The notes under the pieces are model-generated. The model had not been told where the DNA came from. It made no database searches and saw nothing but the letters and a program-made list of their open reading frames with translations. From positions 558,001 through 622,000 of the forward strand of contig VJWN01000009.1 in assembly GCA_007644065.1 (NCBI GenBank): a stretch of 64,000 bases of DNA, given 5' to 3'. A program made the position numbers and the translations under genes. Below are positions 47,973 through 57,689 of this stretch, in pieces; position 1 is the stretch's first letter, and each line of letters begins with the position of its first letter. The DNA is from Margaritispora aquatica (taxonomy: Eukaryota > Ascomycota > Leotiomycetes > Helotiales > Discinellaceae).

Positions 47973-49672
47973 TTAGCTTCTAACTCCAAGCACATCCTCC
48001 CACTGCCTCCTCAACTCCTCCATCTTCCCCCAACATTTCGCGCCCAGAACTTCAAAGTCCTCCCTCGACTCCTTCGTGGCAGTAACAACACCCCTCTTCC
48101 TCCCAATCCTCTTTGCCACCTCCTCAGCGCTCTCAACTTCACCATTCCATCCCCATCCCTCGACCTCTGTCTTCATCACTCTCTCGTTCGCCGAGAAATC
48201 CGTAGCAGAGCCCCACTTGATCTTGTTCTTCCCGTGGCCTTCTATCTGCTCCAGCTCTTCGTTATCCGTGAGTGCAATCCATACTGGGGCAACGGCTGCT
48301 TTGTATGCTACAGCTGGATGCCAAGGACTTCCCATCCACCGTGCTATGATGAAGACGAAAGAGTAGATCGTGACGAGGATGGAATGGAGAGGTAAAATCT
48401 CAGATTGGAAAATACCCGGGTGGGTAAGATATATCTTGGGCTTCACGATGGGTCCGTCGTATTTAATGGCTGATTTAGAAGCACTAACTGTCTTCTTACT
48501 GTCGAAAAAAGGTGCAACGGCACGCTGTGCGGAGGGCAGCTCAGCAGTCAGGGACATGAGATCAAGTAGCCGTTTCGTACTTTCGTATGGCGCGGAGGAC
48601 TCAAGCCCCTGAAAATCGTTGAAAGAGAATACTTCGTTTGTTGCCTCTATGCTTGAGACTTGGATGATTTTGCCACCACTTCGAGCAGACTCGGAGGCAG
48701 GACGTGACAGAAGCGGCATAAGTTCGTGAGCAAGGATATAATGACCGAAGACATTCGAGCAAAAGACTTCCCCAAGGGGGGGCTCTTCCCGCTTCTCTTG
48801 ATTAGAAAGCAGTGGCTGTTTTTCCTCGTCCTGGATTTTCGATTTGAACGAAGCTTGAGATTTATTCATGACACCAGCGTTTGCCAACTTGAAAGCTGGA
48901 AACGTCACTGCTTGAACAGTATCAGTCAACACAGTCCAGACAGCCTTTGGCCAGTCAACACCAGACCACCCTCCCATGCCTGCACAAAGCACTATAGCAT
49001 CGAGTCTGGGTAACTTAATCCCACTCAATCCCCAGCCCCATGACCTCTGAGCACCAATTGAGCCAGGAGCCTGACTGAGCGCCCACCGATCTTGCTTAAT
49101 ATCATTCGAAAAAGTACTGGTTCCAGGAGATCCGTGGGGGAGCTTTCCGCCATCCATAAGGGTAGCATCTGGGCTTCCAATGGTACCGTTGACCAATCGA
49201 TCAGCCACTGCGTACACACTCCTGAGGTCACACAAGTCGACCTCTACGCCTAGGAAGTGCACTCTGGGGACGACATCTTCCCACCTGTATTCCTTGCCCT
49301 GCGCTTTGGCGTTCTTGCGCTGTTTCGCTGCCCATGTAGAAACTTCGGCTTGTGCCCTGAGATGAGCTCTTAGTCGGGAGATGGTAAAGCGTGTCTTCAT
49401 AGGCGATCGAGTGCAGAGAACGAGGACCAGATGCTTGTTTGCAGGAGTAGATGGCGAGGTAAGGAACTCATCTATGAGGCGCGCGCAGACTGCATACCCA
49501 AGACCACTGACAAAACGTTAGCTTCTAGTTAAACAGCTTGGGTAGGTTGTGTGGGCGAGGCTAGAGATGTATATTGCTAGATTCCCTAGACAAATGCTGC
49601 AGCTTACCTGTTAACGCCTGTCACCAAGGTAAATAGCTGGCTATCGCTCGTCTCCCAAGGTGGTAGTCCCAT
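47973..49672 (-). CDS. ERG27: 3-keto sterol reductase Erg27
   Basis: NADPH-dependent short-chain dehydrogenase of the ER C-4 demethylation complex; it reduces the 3-ketone after Erg26 in ergosterol synthesis. It has 532 residues in two exons, 49608-49672 and 47973-49506. The intron interrupts the Rossmann motif (TGVN-SGLG, at about residues 18-25) with donor GTAAGC and a GCTAAC branch. Other SDR features: LVLVLCTR strand, LDAIVLCAGMGG (NAG-like), a catalytic Ser in VSSIEA (about 306-307) and YESTK (Tyr329, Lys333). A fungal insert lies between about 235 and 270. A C-terminal hydrophobic segment (VTIYSFVFIIARW, about 400-412) likely anchors it to the ER. This enzyme is the target of the fungicide fenhexamid in Botrytis, where resistance changes include the segment around Phe412. 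The next gene upstream is another ER lipid enzyme on the same strand. Confidence 0.94.
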
Positions 49673-50201
49673 ATTTGCAGGAATTGATGGTCAATTGTAG
49701 TGGTGAGGGTGTAAAAGCAGCTGTTGCCGTCAACATGTGGGATGTCCTCCAGCTCTATATTTTGGTCTGGGGTAAAATACGGTGGCCACTCGCCAGTCTC
49801 GGGCCTTTCAATCGGTCCTTCCCGAAAGCCTGGCCCAGGACGATGGATGCCACATGATGAGAAAACAACTTTGGGGAACTTTCACGCAAGGTTGTTGGTA
49901 GATTAATGGGAATTTATGGATGCAATTGAAGAGAAACATCGTCCTAAGAAGTAGGGGTGCAGTGCGACATCACACCTCAGCAGCAAACAAGGGATTTGGA
50001 TATAAGCGATATCCACTCCTTGATTGGCTAAATCCTTCGAATTTGGCATAATCCTAGAAGCTGCACTTAGTATGAAAGTTATCTATTTCAAATTCTCCGA
50101 TATATCTTAAAGAACGTAGAGAAAATAAACAATTAATATTTGGTATTGGTATTGTCCCGAACGCCAACGCTTCACATAGCCAAACCCCCTCTGCAGACTA
50201 A
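49673..50201. other. Intergenic, upstream of ERG27
   Basis: 529 bp between the ERG27 start and the acyltransferase stop; holds the ERG27 promoter. I could not identify a sterol-response element with confidence. Confidence 0.5.
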
Positions 50202-52564
50202 TCAGACATCCTTTCTCTCCTCCTCATCTTCATCACTTTCATCCTCCTCCATAGCCGCTTCACTCTTTCGCCTCCTCATGGCACCCCGCTCCTTCATTGC
50301 ACCTCTGATTTTCATGCTCACTTCGTCAAAGCTTGCTTTAGTATCTAACGTACTAAAGCTCTTGAGTGGGAATCCTGCTGACTCAATTGCGCCTCCATTG
50401 CTGTTGCTCCGACTCCGGCTCCTAGACGAAGGTCGAGTCGAAAACAGACCTATGTTACCAAGGTTCTTGAAAGACTCGTTTCGTGGAAGATGTCCGCTCA
50501 TACTAGAGCCGCCACCAATGGATGCATCGGTAGAGCCAAATCTCTTGAGTGTTGGCGAAGCATCCGAATCTGACATACCAGAAAGATTGCTGTCCTGTCG
50601 CTGGAAACTACCATGTGCTGGCGAGAGAGGACTACTAGGGGACTCGCCAAGGAAGGGATCAGCGACAATGCGCGCTGCATCAAAGTCCGGAAACATTTCT
50701 GGCCCAAGAGTATTGATTACTTCGGTCACTTCGGTACTTAACTGCGCCCGTCGTTCACGAAGCTTATGTATTGTGTTGCTTGAGGCAGGATTGAGAGCCA
50801 GAATGAGTGGCCGTAACGACTTGACAATGTCCATACCTACCTCACCAAAACGCAGGGCAGCGAACGTGATCATGGGAAAGAATATATATCCGAAAATGAC
50901 AACAGCCCAGAGAGGTACCCATTCCGGCATGTATCCTTGCACTCGGTTTCGATAAGTCCAATAGGTAAGGGTGATGGTGTAGAAGTTATAAAGAATTGGA
51001 GCAAAAGCAAGAGCAACCAGTAATTTCCAAGTAGCCATCACATCACGACCTTGGAGCTTGACTGTTGATGCCGCGAGCGCCTCCTTAGACTTCTTGATGC
51101 TAATGATTTTCGAAGCGACAAAGACAGGTCCAAAAAGCACCAAACCAGGGAGCACACCGATTGAGAGAACCGAGATCTTGCCTAGTCTGTAAAAGAGAAG
51201 AAAGATAGCTTTTGGCACAGAGAATTTTGCATACTCGACCTGATGATCGCGGATGTTTAGATACCGTAGCTGCTTGTTGTATTCTACCACAGACTTCTTG
51301 AGTGAAATAATCCTAGGATCGTGTTGGTAATGTGTGTAGCCTTTGACCAGTCTTCTGTTCAATTCTACAACCATTGGTAGAGGGAGCTTCTTTCCAGTTG
51401 GGTTGTAAAGCCTTCGAGCCGCTTGGATAAGCATGAGAGTGTCATAATCCGGGCTCGTGACAGTGACGGCTACAAGAGACTGGTAAACGGTGTCAAGCAA
51501 TTGACTAACAGCTTCTCTCCGCTCTCCACTCTTATAAAGTTCGACGAGCTCTTTGGGGACATCGATAGGGTTTCCAAATTCTACCACTGCACGGGAACGA
51601 AATTTATGCGCATGAAAGTAATTCATCCCACATGGTACAATCTTCAATCCACTGTCAGGATCTGCTGCCAAAGCCCCAAGTGCCATGATAGCTACACCAG
51701 CCTTTAGAGGTAGCAATTCGGTACGATCATGGCTACCTCCTTCTGGAAATATACCAACCGCACCACCAGCACTCAAACGATCGAAAACAGCGTCGTAGAC
51801 TTGAGTTTGATCAACCTTTGGTGCAAGCTTGTACTTGGTGCCCACAAAATCCGGAGCCGGCCCATCGAGAGACTCGTCCGTGAATTTCCCACTTTCATTG
51901 ACATCCCCTCGTCCAGTCATTTGTCTGACAGCTGTCGCGCCCTTAAAGGGTTTCTTTAACCTCAGTTCTTCAGCACTGATGACGTCGGCAATTTCGGCAT
52001 TGGCTGCAGTTCCATTGACGCTTGGTAGGACTAGAAGTCCGCCAATCTGTACTTGATCTCCTGTGAACTTAGTGCCCTTTCCACGCACCAAAAGAGGGTC
52101 ATTGACAGGATCCGGGAAGTATACAGTTCCAGAGCCGGGCTTGACCATATCTAACGCTCGTCCGACCGGCACGGCCCCAACTTTGCGCGCAAACCATCCG
52201 ATCAGCCATCTGTTCATGGATTTCGCCGCGATGAGGAAGGCTGCGCGTCGTTGACATTCTGTTCGTAGTGTTCGCATAAGGATAAGGGGATCGACAAACT
52301 AGATGCACCAGGTTAGCTATCGTATCTTCTCCCCAGGGTGTTTTGCGCAATTACCTGGTTGGCATGTGGTGCCGCAACGAAAATGACAGGCCCTCGCCGA
52401 GGGACTTTCCATGCTCCTCGAGGATGTACCTCACGGAAGAAGAGATCGACGAGGATTGAAAAGGTCCAAAGGAAGACATCATACACCCAATTTGACATGG
52501 GATTCTGCTCCTTGTACTTGGCCTTGTGAGGCATGTGCTCATGAATCTGTTCTTCTTTCGCCAT
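50202..52564 (-). CDS. Glycerol-3-phosphate / DHAP acyltransferase (Sct1/Gpt2 type)
   Basis: ER enzyme for the first acylation of glycerolipid synthesis, making lysophosphatidate. It has 768 residues in two exons, 52355-52564 and 50202-52298; a phase-0 intron (GTAATT donor, GCTAAC branch, CTAG acceptor) splits acyltransferase motif I as HANQ-FVDP (residues 67-74). Later motifs: a block-II-like KKVGAVPVGRALD-type stretch (RKVGAVPVGRALD here), block III FPEGGSHDRTELLPLKAG at 254-271, and VPCGMNYFHAHKFRSR. The long insert between blocks I and III is typical of the fungal Sct1/Gpt2 family. Two or three hydrophobic segments follow near residues 460-560 (LLFYRLGKISVLSIGVLPGL; WVPLWAVVIFGYIFFPMITF). 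The Ser-rich C-terminus resembles the phosphorylated tail of the yeast enzymes and ends in an acidic EESDEDEEERKDV-like run. Confidence 0.94.
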
Positions 52565-54465
52565 CTCGATGCTAGAAGTCTATCGCAGAAAGATCAAATG
52601 GCCAGACAGGTCTAACGTATAATTTAACGAAACACCAACAACTAGAACAAGGTGTGTTGGGGCAAAGCCTTGGTCGGGAGATGGAGGAATAGATAAATGG
52701 GTGGGCTTCTAAGCTATTGGCCTGCAGCTCAACGATTTTACTGCCGAGAGGCAATCTCTTGGGGTTCCTAGATTTCAATCGTGCAGCAGAAAATCAAATT
52801 GGCGACAAAAATCATATCGATAAAGTAATAGTTTGGATACGCCCTTGACGTAGTCGCAGACCAAAGAATGTTGTGAATCCTAAAAGTTGGCAGCACGGCT
52901 GGGAATCTTGCGTCTATTTGCTTCTTCTTCTCCCTGGCAGAGCGGGGTCGTTTATTTTGGCGCTAGGACTCGATGGATGACATGGTGCTTTGCACCAGGC
53001 ATCGTAAGTTCTTGATATTGTGATGTTTGGATTTTGGTCAATATTTTGAGACTGAAGAGAATACTTATGTCATAATCATATGAAGTAGATGCACTTTCGA
53101 ATCTCACATAGGCTGATTGGTAGGATTACCTAGGTACTCGGCAGAAATTACAGAGATGATTGGCAAAATGCACGTGGGGCTATCACATGTATTCAGTTCT
53201 CTGGAACTCAAGCGCGTTAGACGCGTTATCAACAGCTTCATAAGTGTATTATTAGTACAACAAAAGACAAATTCACTTTTGGCATGCCATGGCCAAATGC
53301 CGAGTTTTCGTCTTTTCTAGCAAAGGATTTTCTTGAATTTGTTCTAAAAGGACAATCGCCTGCAAAACGGCTGTACAGAAACACCTCTATCTGAAGATAT
53401 TGGAGATCGAATGCATATATCTGTAATATATGGGACTGTAACCAAATCTATGTCTCTACTTTGAAACAGAACGCCGTTAATTCGAGTTTGGTGAGGCCTA
53501 GCTTTCCCCTCACCCCCAATACCCTCCCTCGACACACAGAAAACACCTGTTCAGTTGCTAACCCGAGAGGCTTTAATATTACCACTGGGCCAACTGGCCA
53601 TCTATTGTTAATCGGCTTGTGACAGGAAAGAGGGTGAATTGCTTGTGTTGTCATTTTTGGGTTGTTTCAATATTTATAGATATTCGGGGTTGAACTTGAA
53701 TCTCTAGAATGTGTGCGGATTTTACTGCTACTATCTTGACAAGCAAAACCTCAATTAAACAGTGACATTTGCCAGTCCAAGGAGAAGCAAATTAGTCGAA
53801 TAAGGTACACAAACACCTCTTTATACAGTATGTACCAAATTATCTTTATTTAGTATCTACTCACAAGTCTTTTCCAGATAGCGTGTCAGTTGCTCACAAC
53901 ACACTACGATCGAGAAGGCCCCGATCCTAGCCTTCAGAAAGGCAATTAAGGAATTCAGTCAGCGATCAGTAAGCGATAGGGAACATTAAGCCGAATTGAT
54001 GTCCTAAATTATGTGAAAACTTTCGCTGAATAAGATAACTAAAGAAAGAAGTTTACCTTTCAGCCGATTTCGCCACTAGCCTATTAACCACTCTGGTTTT
54101 AGTCCAGGTATATTATATCCCAAGAAACAAATCTTCTACTTCAAAATCATATAAAGACGAAGTAAAGTGCCGATGATAGAATGTATCTGTATTCCTTTAC
54201 ACACGGCTAAACGTTTATACACTTTCGTACTTTACCGACCATCTAATACTTGTCTCCTACCCATTACATAATCCAACAACCGAGACCACCCCGCCTGCCC
54301 CACATCACTTCGCAAATTCTCTCCCACCATCTCCATCTCACCATACCCATATCCTTCTCCACCTTACAGTACAAGCGCACACCCATGCCCATATCCTTCT
54401 GCCAAAAGATCTTTTAGCATACACAAATTCAAACACCGCCGTTATTCCCATCCAATCACAAGAAC
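52565..54465. other. Intergenic, about 1.9 kb
   Basis: AT-rich in most of its length, C-rich near the tRNA. It holds the acyltransferase promoter. No gene is supported; a TTACCTAGGTACTCGG motif lies at 53127-53142. Confidence 0.55.
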
Positions 54466-54573
54466 GCGCCTGTGGTTTAGTGGTAAAATCCATCGTTGCC
54501 ATAAAAGACAATCAGTCAAATGAGCGTCCGATTCAACTTCGATGGGCCCCGGATTCGATTTCCGGCGGGCGCA
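54466..54573 (+). tRNA. tRNA-Gly(GCC) with intron
   Basis: Full cloverleaf: acceptor stem GCGCCTG/CGGGCGC with discriminator A, D-arm GGTTTAGTGGTAAAATC, anticodon stem CATCG/CGATG with loop TTGCCA-T (anticodon GCC at 54498-54500), T-arm CCGGA-TTCGATT-TCCGG. A 37-nt intron lies after position 37, at about 54502-54538. The A and B boxes (TGGTTTAGTGG; GGATTCGATTT) are present for RNA polymerase III. No CCA is encoded, as expected in eukaryotes. Confidence 0.95.
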
Positions 54574-55061
54574 TTACAGTTCACCACTTTCTATGTCTTC
54601 TCTTGTAATGGGAGTTGACGTAGGTTATATTTTTGTCGAAACTTTTTAGGCAGGAAACAAGGCTCGAGTTTTTTTTCGGCCAGTTCGAGAATTTCGCGTC
54701 ATGCTGCTTCAAAAACACCTAGGACTGCTTAGAGTGATCGCTGATCAAGCACTGAACATGGCCTCAGCGCTTGTAAGTTGAGACAAAGGCTCTGCTCACA
54801 ATTTGTGGCGCCTCGAATCCTTTCACCAATGTTCTTAGCGGAATATCTATTTCGCCTGACATATCTTTTCAGTCCTCACATAACGACAATGTATTCCGTG
54901 AAGTCACGCAGCTTCACAGAGGGAGTTTGTAGAATATGGGAGCACAATTTTTTCCATTTCTCTCGATCGTCTCAAGTCAATTTTCGTTCTTTGTATCATC
55001 ATCCCTTCGTTTGCGTCATTTGACATTCAACGCGATTCAATTCCTGTATTTCCTCTCTTGT
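54574..55061. other. Intergenic downstream of tRNA
   Basis: AT-rich, with a run of T at 54670-54676 that may be a backup pol III stop. No gene is supported. Confidence 0.5.
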
Positions 55062-55376
55062 CTAATCTCTGTAAAGGAGGTGTAACTCGCATACGAAGAA
55101 GAATTGCGATCCGAAGACGACACAACTATTGATCCGTCGGAGAGAAAGTCTGCTTTCCCTTTCCCATTGGTACGCCCAACCTTTGTCTCGTACTTGGTGC
55201 CATAGGTAGTTTACAAGTTGGCAGGTCAGCATGTTAGGTTCATTGACTGCTTTGGTGCTGGGTGGACTTGGTGACGAACCTCCGTGGTGGTCCTTTGAGT
55301 CTTTGAGCGCAGAGATTCCTGCTGCACCGGCTCCCATCAGCCCGCCCACCAAAGCTGCGATTTCAACGCTGGACAT
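55062..55376 (-). CDS. Possible small protein with glycine-zipper-like N-terminus
   Basis: Unrecognised ORF of 104 codons. The N-terminus MSSVEIAALVGGLMGAGAAG is a short Gly/Ala-rich hydrophobic helix, followed by a charged Ser/Pro stretch (DSKDHHGGSSPSPPSTK). The ATG context is good (GAACATGTCC). The C-terminal half in this frame is less protein-like than an overlapping frame that runs past the stop to about 55036 and includes SDGSIVVSSSDRNSSSY. An unrecognised intron near 55190-55250 may join the two, but no canonical donor was found. The true end is therefore uncertain. Confidence 0.4.
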   Translation of the reverse strand: MSSVEIAALVGGLMGAGAAGISALKDSKDHHGGSSPSPPSTKAVNEPNMLTCQLVNYLWHQVRDKGWAYQWERESRLSLRRINSCVVFGSQFFFVCELHLLYRD

Positions 55377-56041
55377 GTTCGGCGACTGGGAATTAGAGAG
55401 CGGTGTTGGGCAAGATGCGTGGTTGATTTGGGTTTTTGAGAACGTCGCTTGTTTGACCTTCGTCTGCTTCTATTGGGATACTCGGATAATTATATCTCTA
55501 GGCATGGCAGTCTATGGAATGATCGGGTCATCCTGTTCCTGTGCAAGGTGGCTTTCCGCCTTCTGAATTTCACAACCACATAGTGCGACCACGTTTTGAT
55601 CTTGGATTCTGCGAGAGTGAAGGATTACAGCTGCAATACAACTTACAATCACAATTCCGCCCAGCTGAGGCTTCTGAGCAGGCATATTCAATTCATCTCA
55701 CACGGTTATAGGTTCATTGCCTCCGCAGTGATGCATTGGAGTCGAACACACCATTCTAGACTTGCCGTCGATGCCCGACTTATGTGTCGCCGGCATTGTA
55801 TGGCTTCTTCTTATCAACCAGCAAGCGGGACACTCCCAGCCGCCCGCATGAATGAATCACACACCAGAAAGCGTTACATTGGGAGGCGTTTCTAGAATCA
55901 ATCGTTCGCGCTGATTTAGATATCTGTTGCCCGGGTCCTGAAAGCTCTCAACAAGCACAGCTTTGTCCACTCTTGGGGTTTGTTTTAGAGAGGTACCGAG
56001 ATTATACATTTCATGATAGTATCAGCCATTGGTATTAAAAA
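55377..56041. other. Intergenic, divergent
   Basis: Between the possible small gene (-) and the RS-repeat gene (+). No gene is supported; plus-strand ORFs at 55231 and 55596 look non-coding. Confidence 0.5.
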
Positions 56042-56549
56042 ATGGGCAACTCTTCATCATCTCCAGAAGCATCCCCATCGTCATCTCGCTCACCATCCCG
56101 CTCATCATCTCGAACCAGGTCCTCATCCCGCTCATCATCTCGCTCATCATCCCGAGCCAGGTCCTCATCTTCCCCTTCCTCTTCCTCCGACGAGGAAGAA
56201 ACCAACCAGAGACATGACCAACACAAAGAGCAGAGTAACACTCCTCAGCAGCACCACTCCCTTGCTCACACGAAACCCACTAACAAGCACGCGCACAGAA
56301 AAAGACATCATGAACTTCTGCGGCAAAAAGGGCAGCGGGCGCACCCACCAGAACGGGCAGACGATCGCCTGGGCCGCCGACGAGCGGGGCCGCGCAATCG
56401 CCTACCACGACGGCGAGGACTACGTCCTGCAAACCGACCGCGACGCCATCACGAGCGTCACGGACGGTGACGTCTACGCCACGACGCGCACGCGCGATTC
56501 GCGCCAACAGACGGGGCGGATCCGGCCTCAGCTGCCCCCGCTCCCGGCG

Positions 56550-56596
<47 letters not shown>

Positions 56597-56804
56597 CTTT
56601 GCTGCGACTGAGTATGTCAATTCGATGGTTGGAAGGGCCACGTCCGGGACGACCGGCAGGGGAAACACGGCGGTTGCGGCGTCGGGCATCTATGAAGTCG
56701 GCGGACAGGGAACCGGAAGTCAGGGGAGTGCGTTTGCGGCGTCGGGGAAGTATGCGAGGGATGCGAGGGCGGGGAGGCGCGTTAAAGCCTTGGGGTATGT
56801 TTGA
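56042..56804 (+). CDS. Arg/Ser-repeat protein starting MGNSSSS, unknown function
   Basis: Not recognised. It has 232 residues in two exons, 56042-56234 and 56299-56804. The 64-nt intron has a GTAACA donor, a CACTAAC branch and a GCGCACAG acceptor; phase 1 and in frame. The N-terminus MGNSSSS fits the N-myristoylation consensus (Gly2, Ser6). It is followed by an RS domain (SRSPSRSSSRTRSSSRSSSR) coded by 12-bp DNA repeats, then an acidic DEEE and a basic stretch. Exon 2 begins KKDIMNFCGKKGSGRTHQNG and has a compact, conserved-looking block (IAWAADERGRAIAYHDGEDY), a run of about 14 Ser coded by TCG repeats, and a Gly/Ala-rich end with repeated AASG(I/K)Y units. Exon 2 is much richer in GC than its surroundings. 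RS repeats recall splicing factors, but no RNA-binding domain is visible. Confidence 0.72.
56548..56594 (+). repeat. (GTC)n/(TCG)n repeat coding poly-Ser
   Basis: About 14 tandem TCG codons within exon 2 of the RS-repeat gene; likely length-variable. Confidence 0.9.
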
Positions 56805-57689
56805 GGCACGGTAAGGTGAGGTGAGGTGAGGTAAGGCAAGGTAAGGCAAGGTAAGGCAAGACAGCAAGGGACAAGGACCTTGACCTTTGCGGTTGTTTCT
56901 TTGGATATTTAGGAGGCTTCGTGGGTAGTTTTATTGTAGGAGATGCTAAAAGGGGAATCCGCATCGAAATAGGTAGGTAGGTAGGTAGGTAGGTGATTAT
57001 TTAAGTAACAGCTAGTCCTTGCGACATAAGGGCAGCAAACTAATCTAAGAGACAATCTTCCCTCCTACCCACCATCAATTTGATCTCGCTTACCACCCAC
57101 CTACCATCTGCCACCTCAACTTATCTCACAACCCTCCTCCACAACAGCTTAACTACTTTATTGCTTACAACACAAAGCAATCACGAGAACCCCCAAGCCA
57201 CTAAGCATAGCAGACACAGAACTAAGGTACATGCTTGCATCTATCTGTCTACTCAAATATCTGCCTCTCACAGTCCCTTTTGAGGTCACTTCAGCTTGGA
57301 AGGAGTACGAAATGAGGAGCTGGTAGCAAACAAGGTAGTAAAGTAAGTAAGCAAACATGGTAGTAAGCAAGCAAGCAAGAAAGCAACGGCTCATAATAGA
57401 ACACATCTCTATTTCTTTCGTAAAGTTCATACAGGCACGATTACCCAGGGTATTACCCTCGCACTAACCACCTAACAATCCGCGTAATGCTCATCAATGA
57501 TAACGCCATGATAATGCTGCCCTTCGTTCTAACGTCAACTCCATCCTCCTAATTGATAAACAAGCCATCCATAATCCATCCTCCTCCTCCTCCTCCTCCT
57601 CCTCCTCCTCCTTCTCCTCCTCACTCCTCACCCTTCGCCTAGATGAAAATCCTAGCCACCTCATCCCACCTACCTATCTACCTATCCAC
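56805..57689. other. Intergenic with simple repeats
   Basis: Contains GGTAAGGTGAGGTGAGG-type tandem units (56812-56860), a TAGG/AGGT run (56971-56993), AAGCAAGC repeats near 57370 and a (CTC)n tract at about 57580-57624. It lies between convergent stop codons. No gene is supported. Confidence 0.6.
57580..57624. repeat. (CTC)n trinucleotide tract
   Basis: Near-perfect CTC/TCC run with one TTC variant, in the 3' flank of the BRAP2-like gene. Confidence 0.9.

Noticed and set aside
56280..56867. 195-codon minus-strand ORF with a poly-Arg run
   Set aside because: Antisense of the GC-rich exon 2 and its TCG repeat; the sense gene has splice support.
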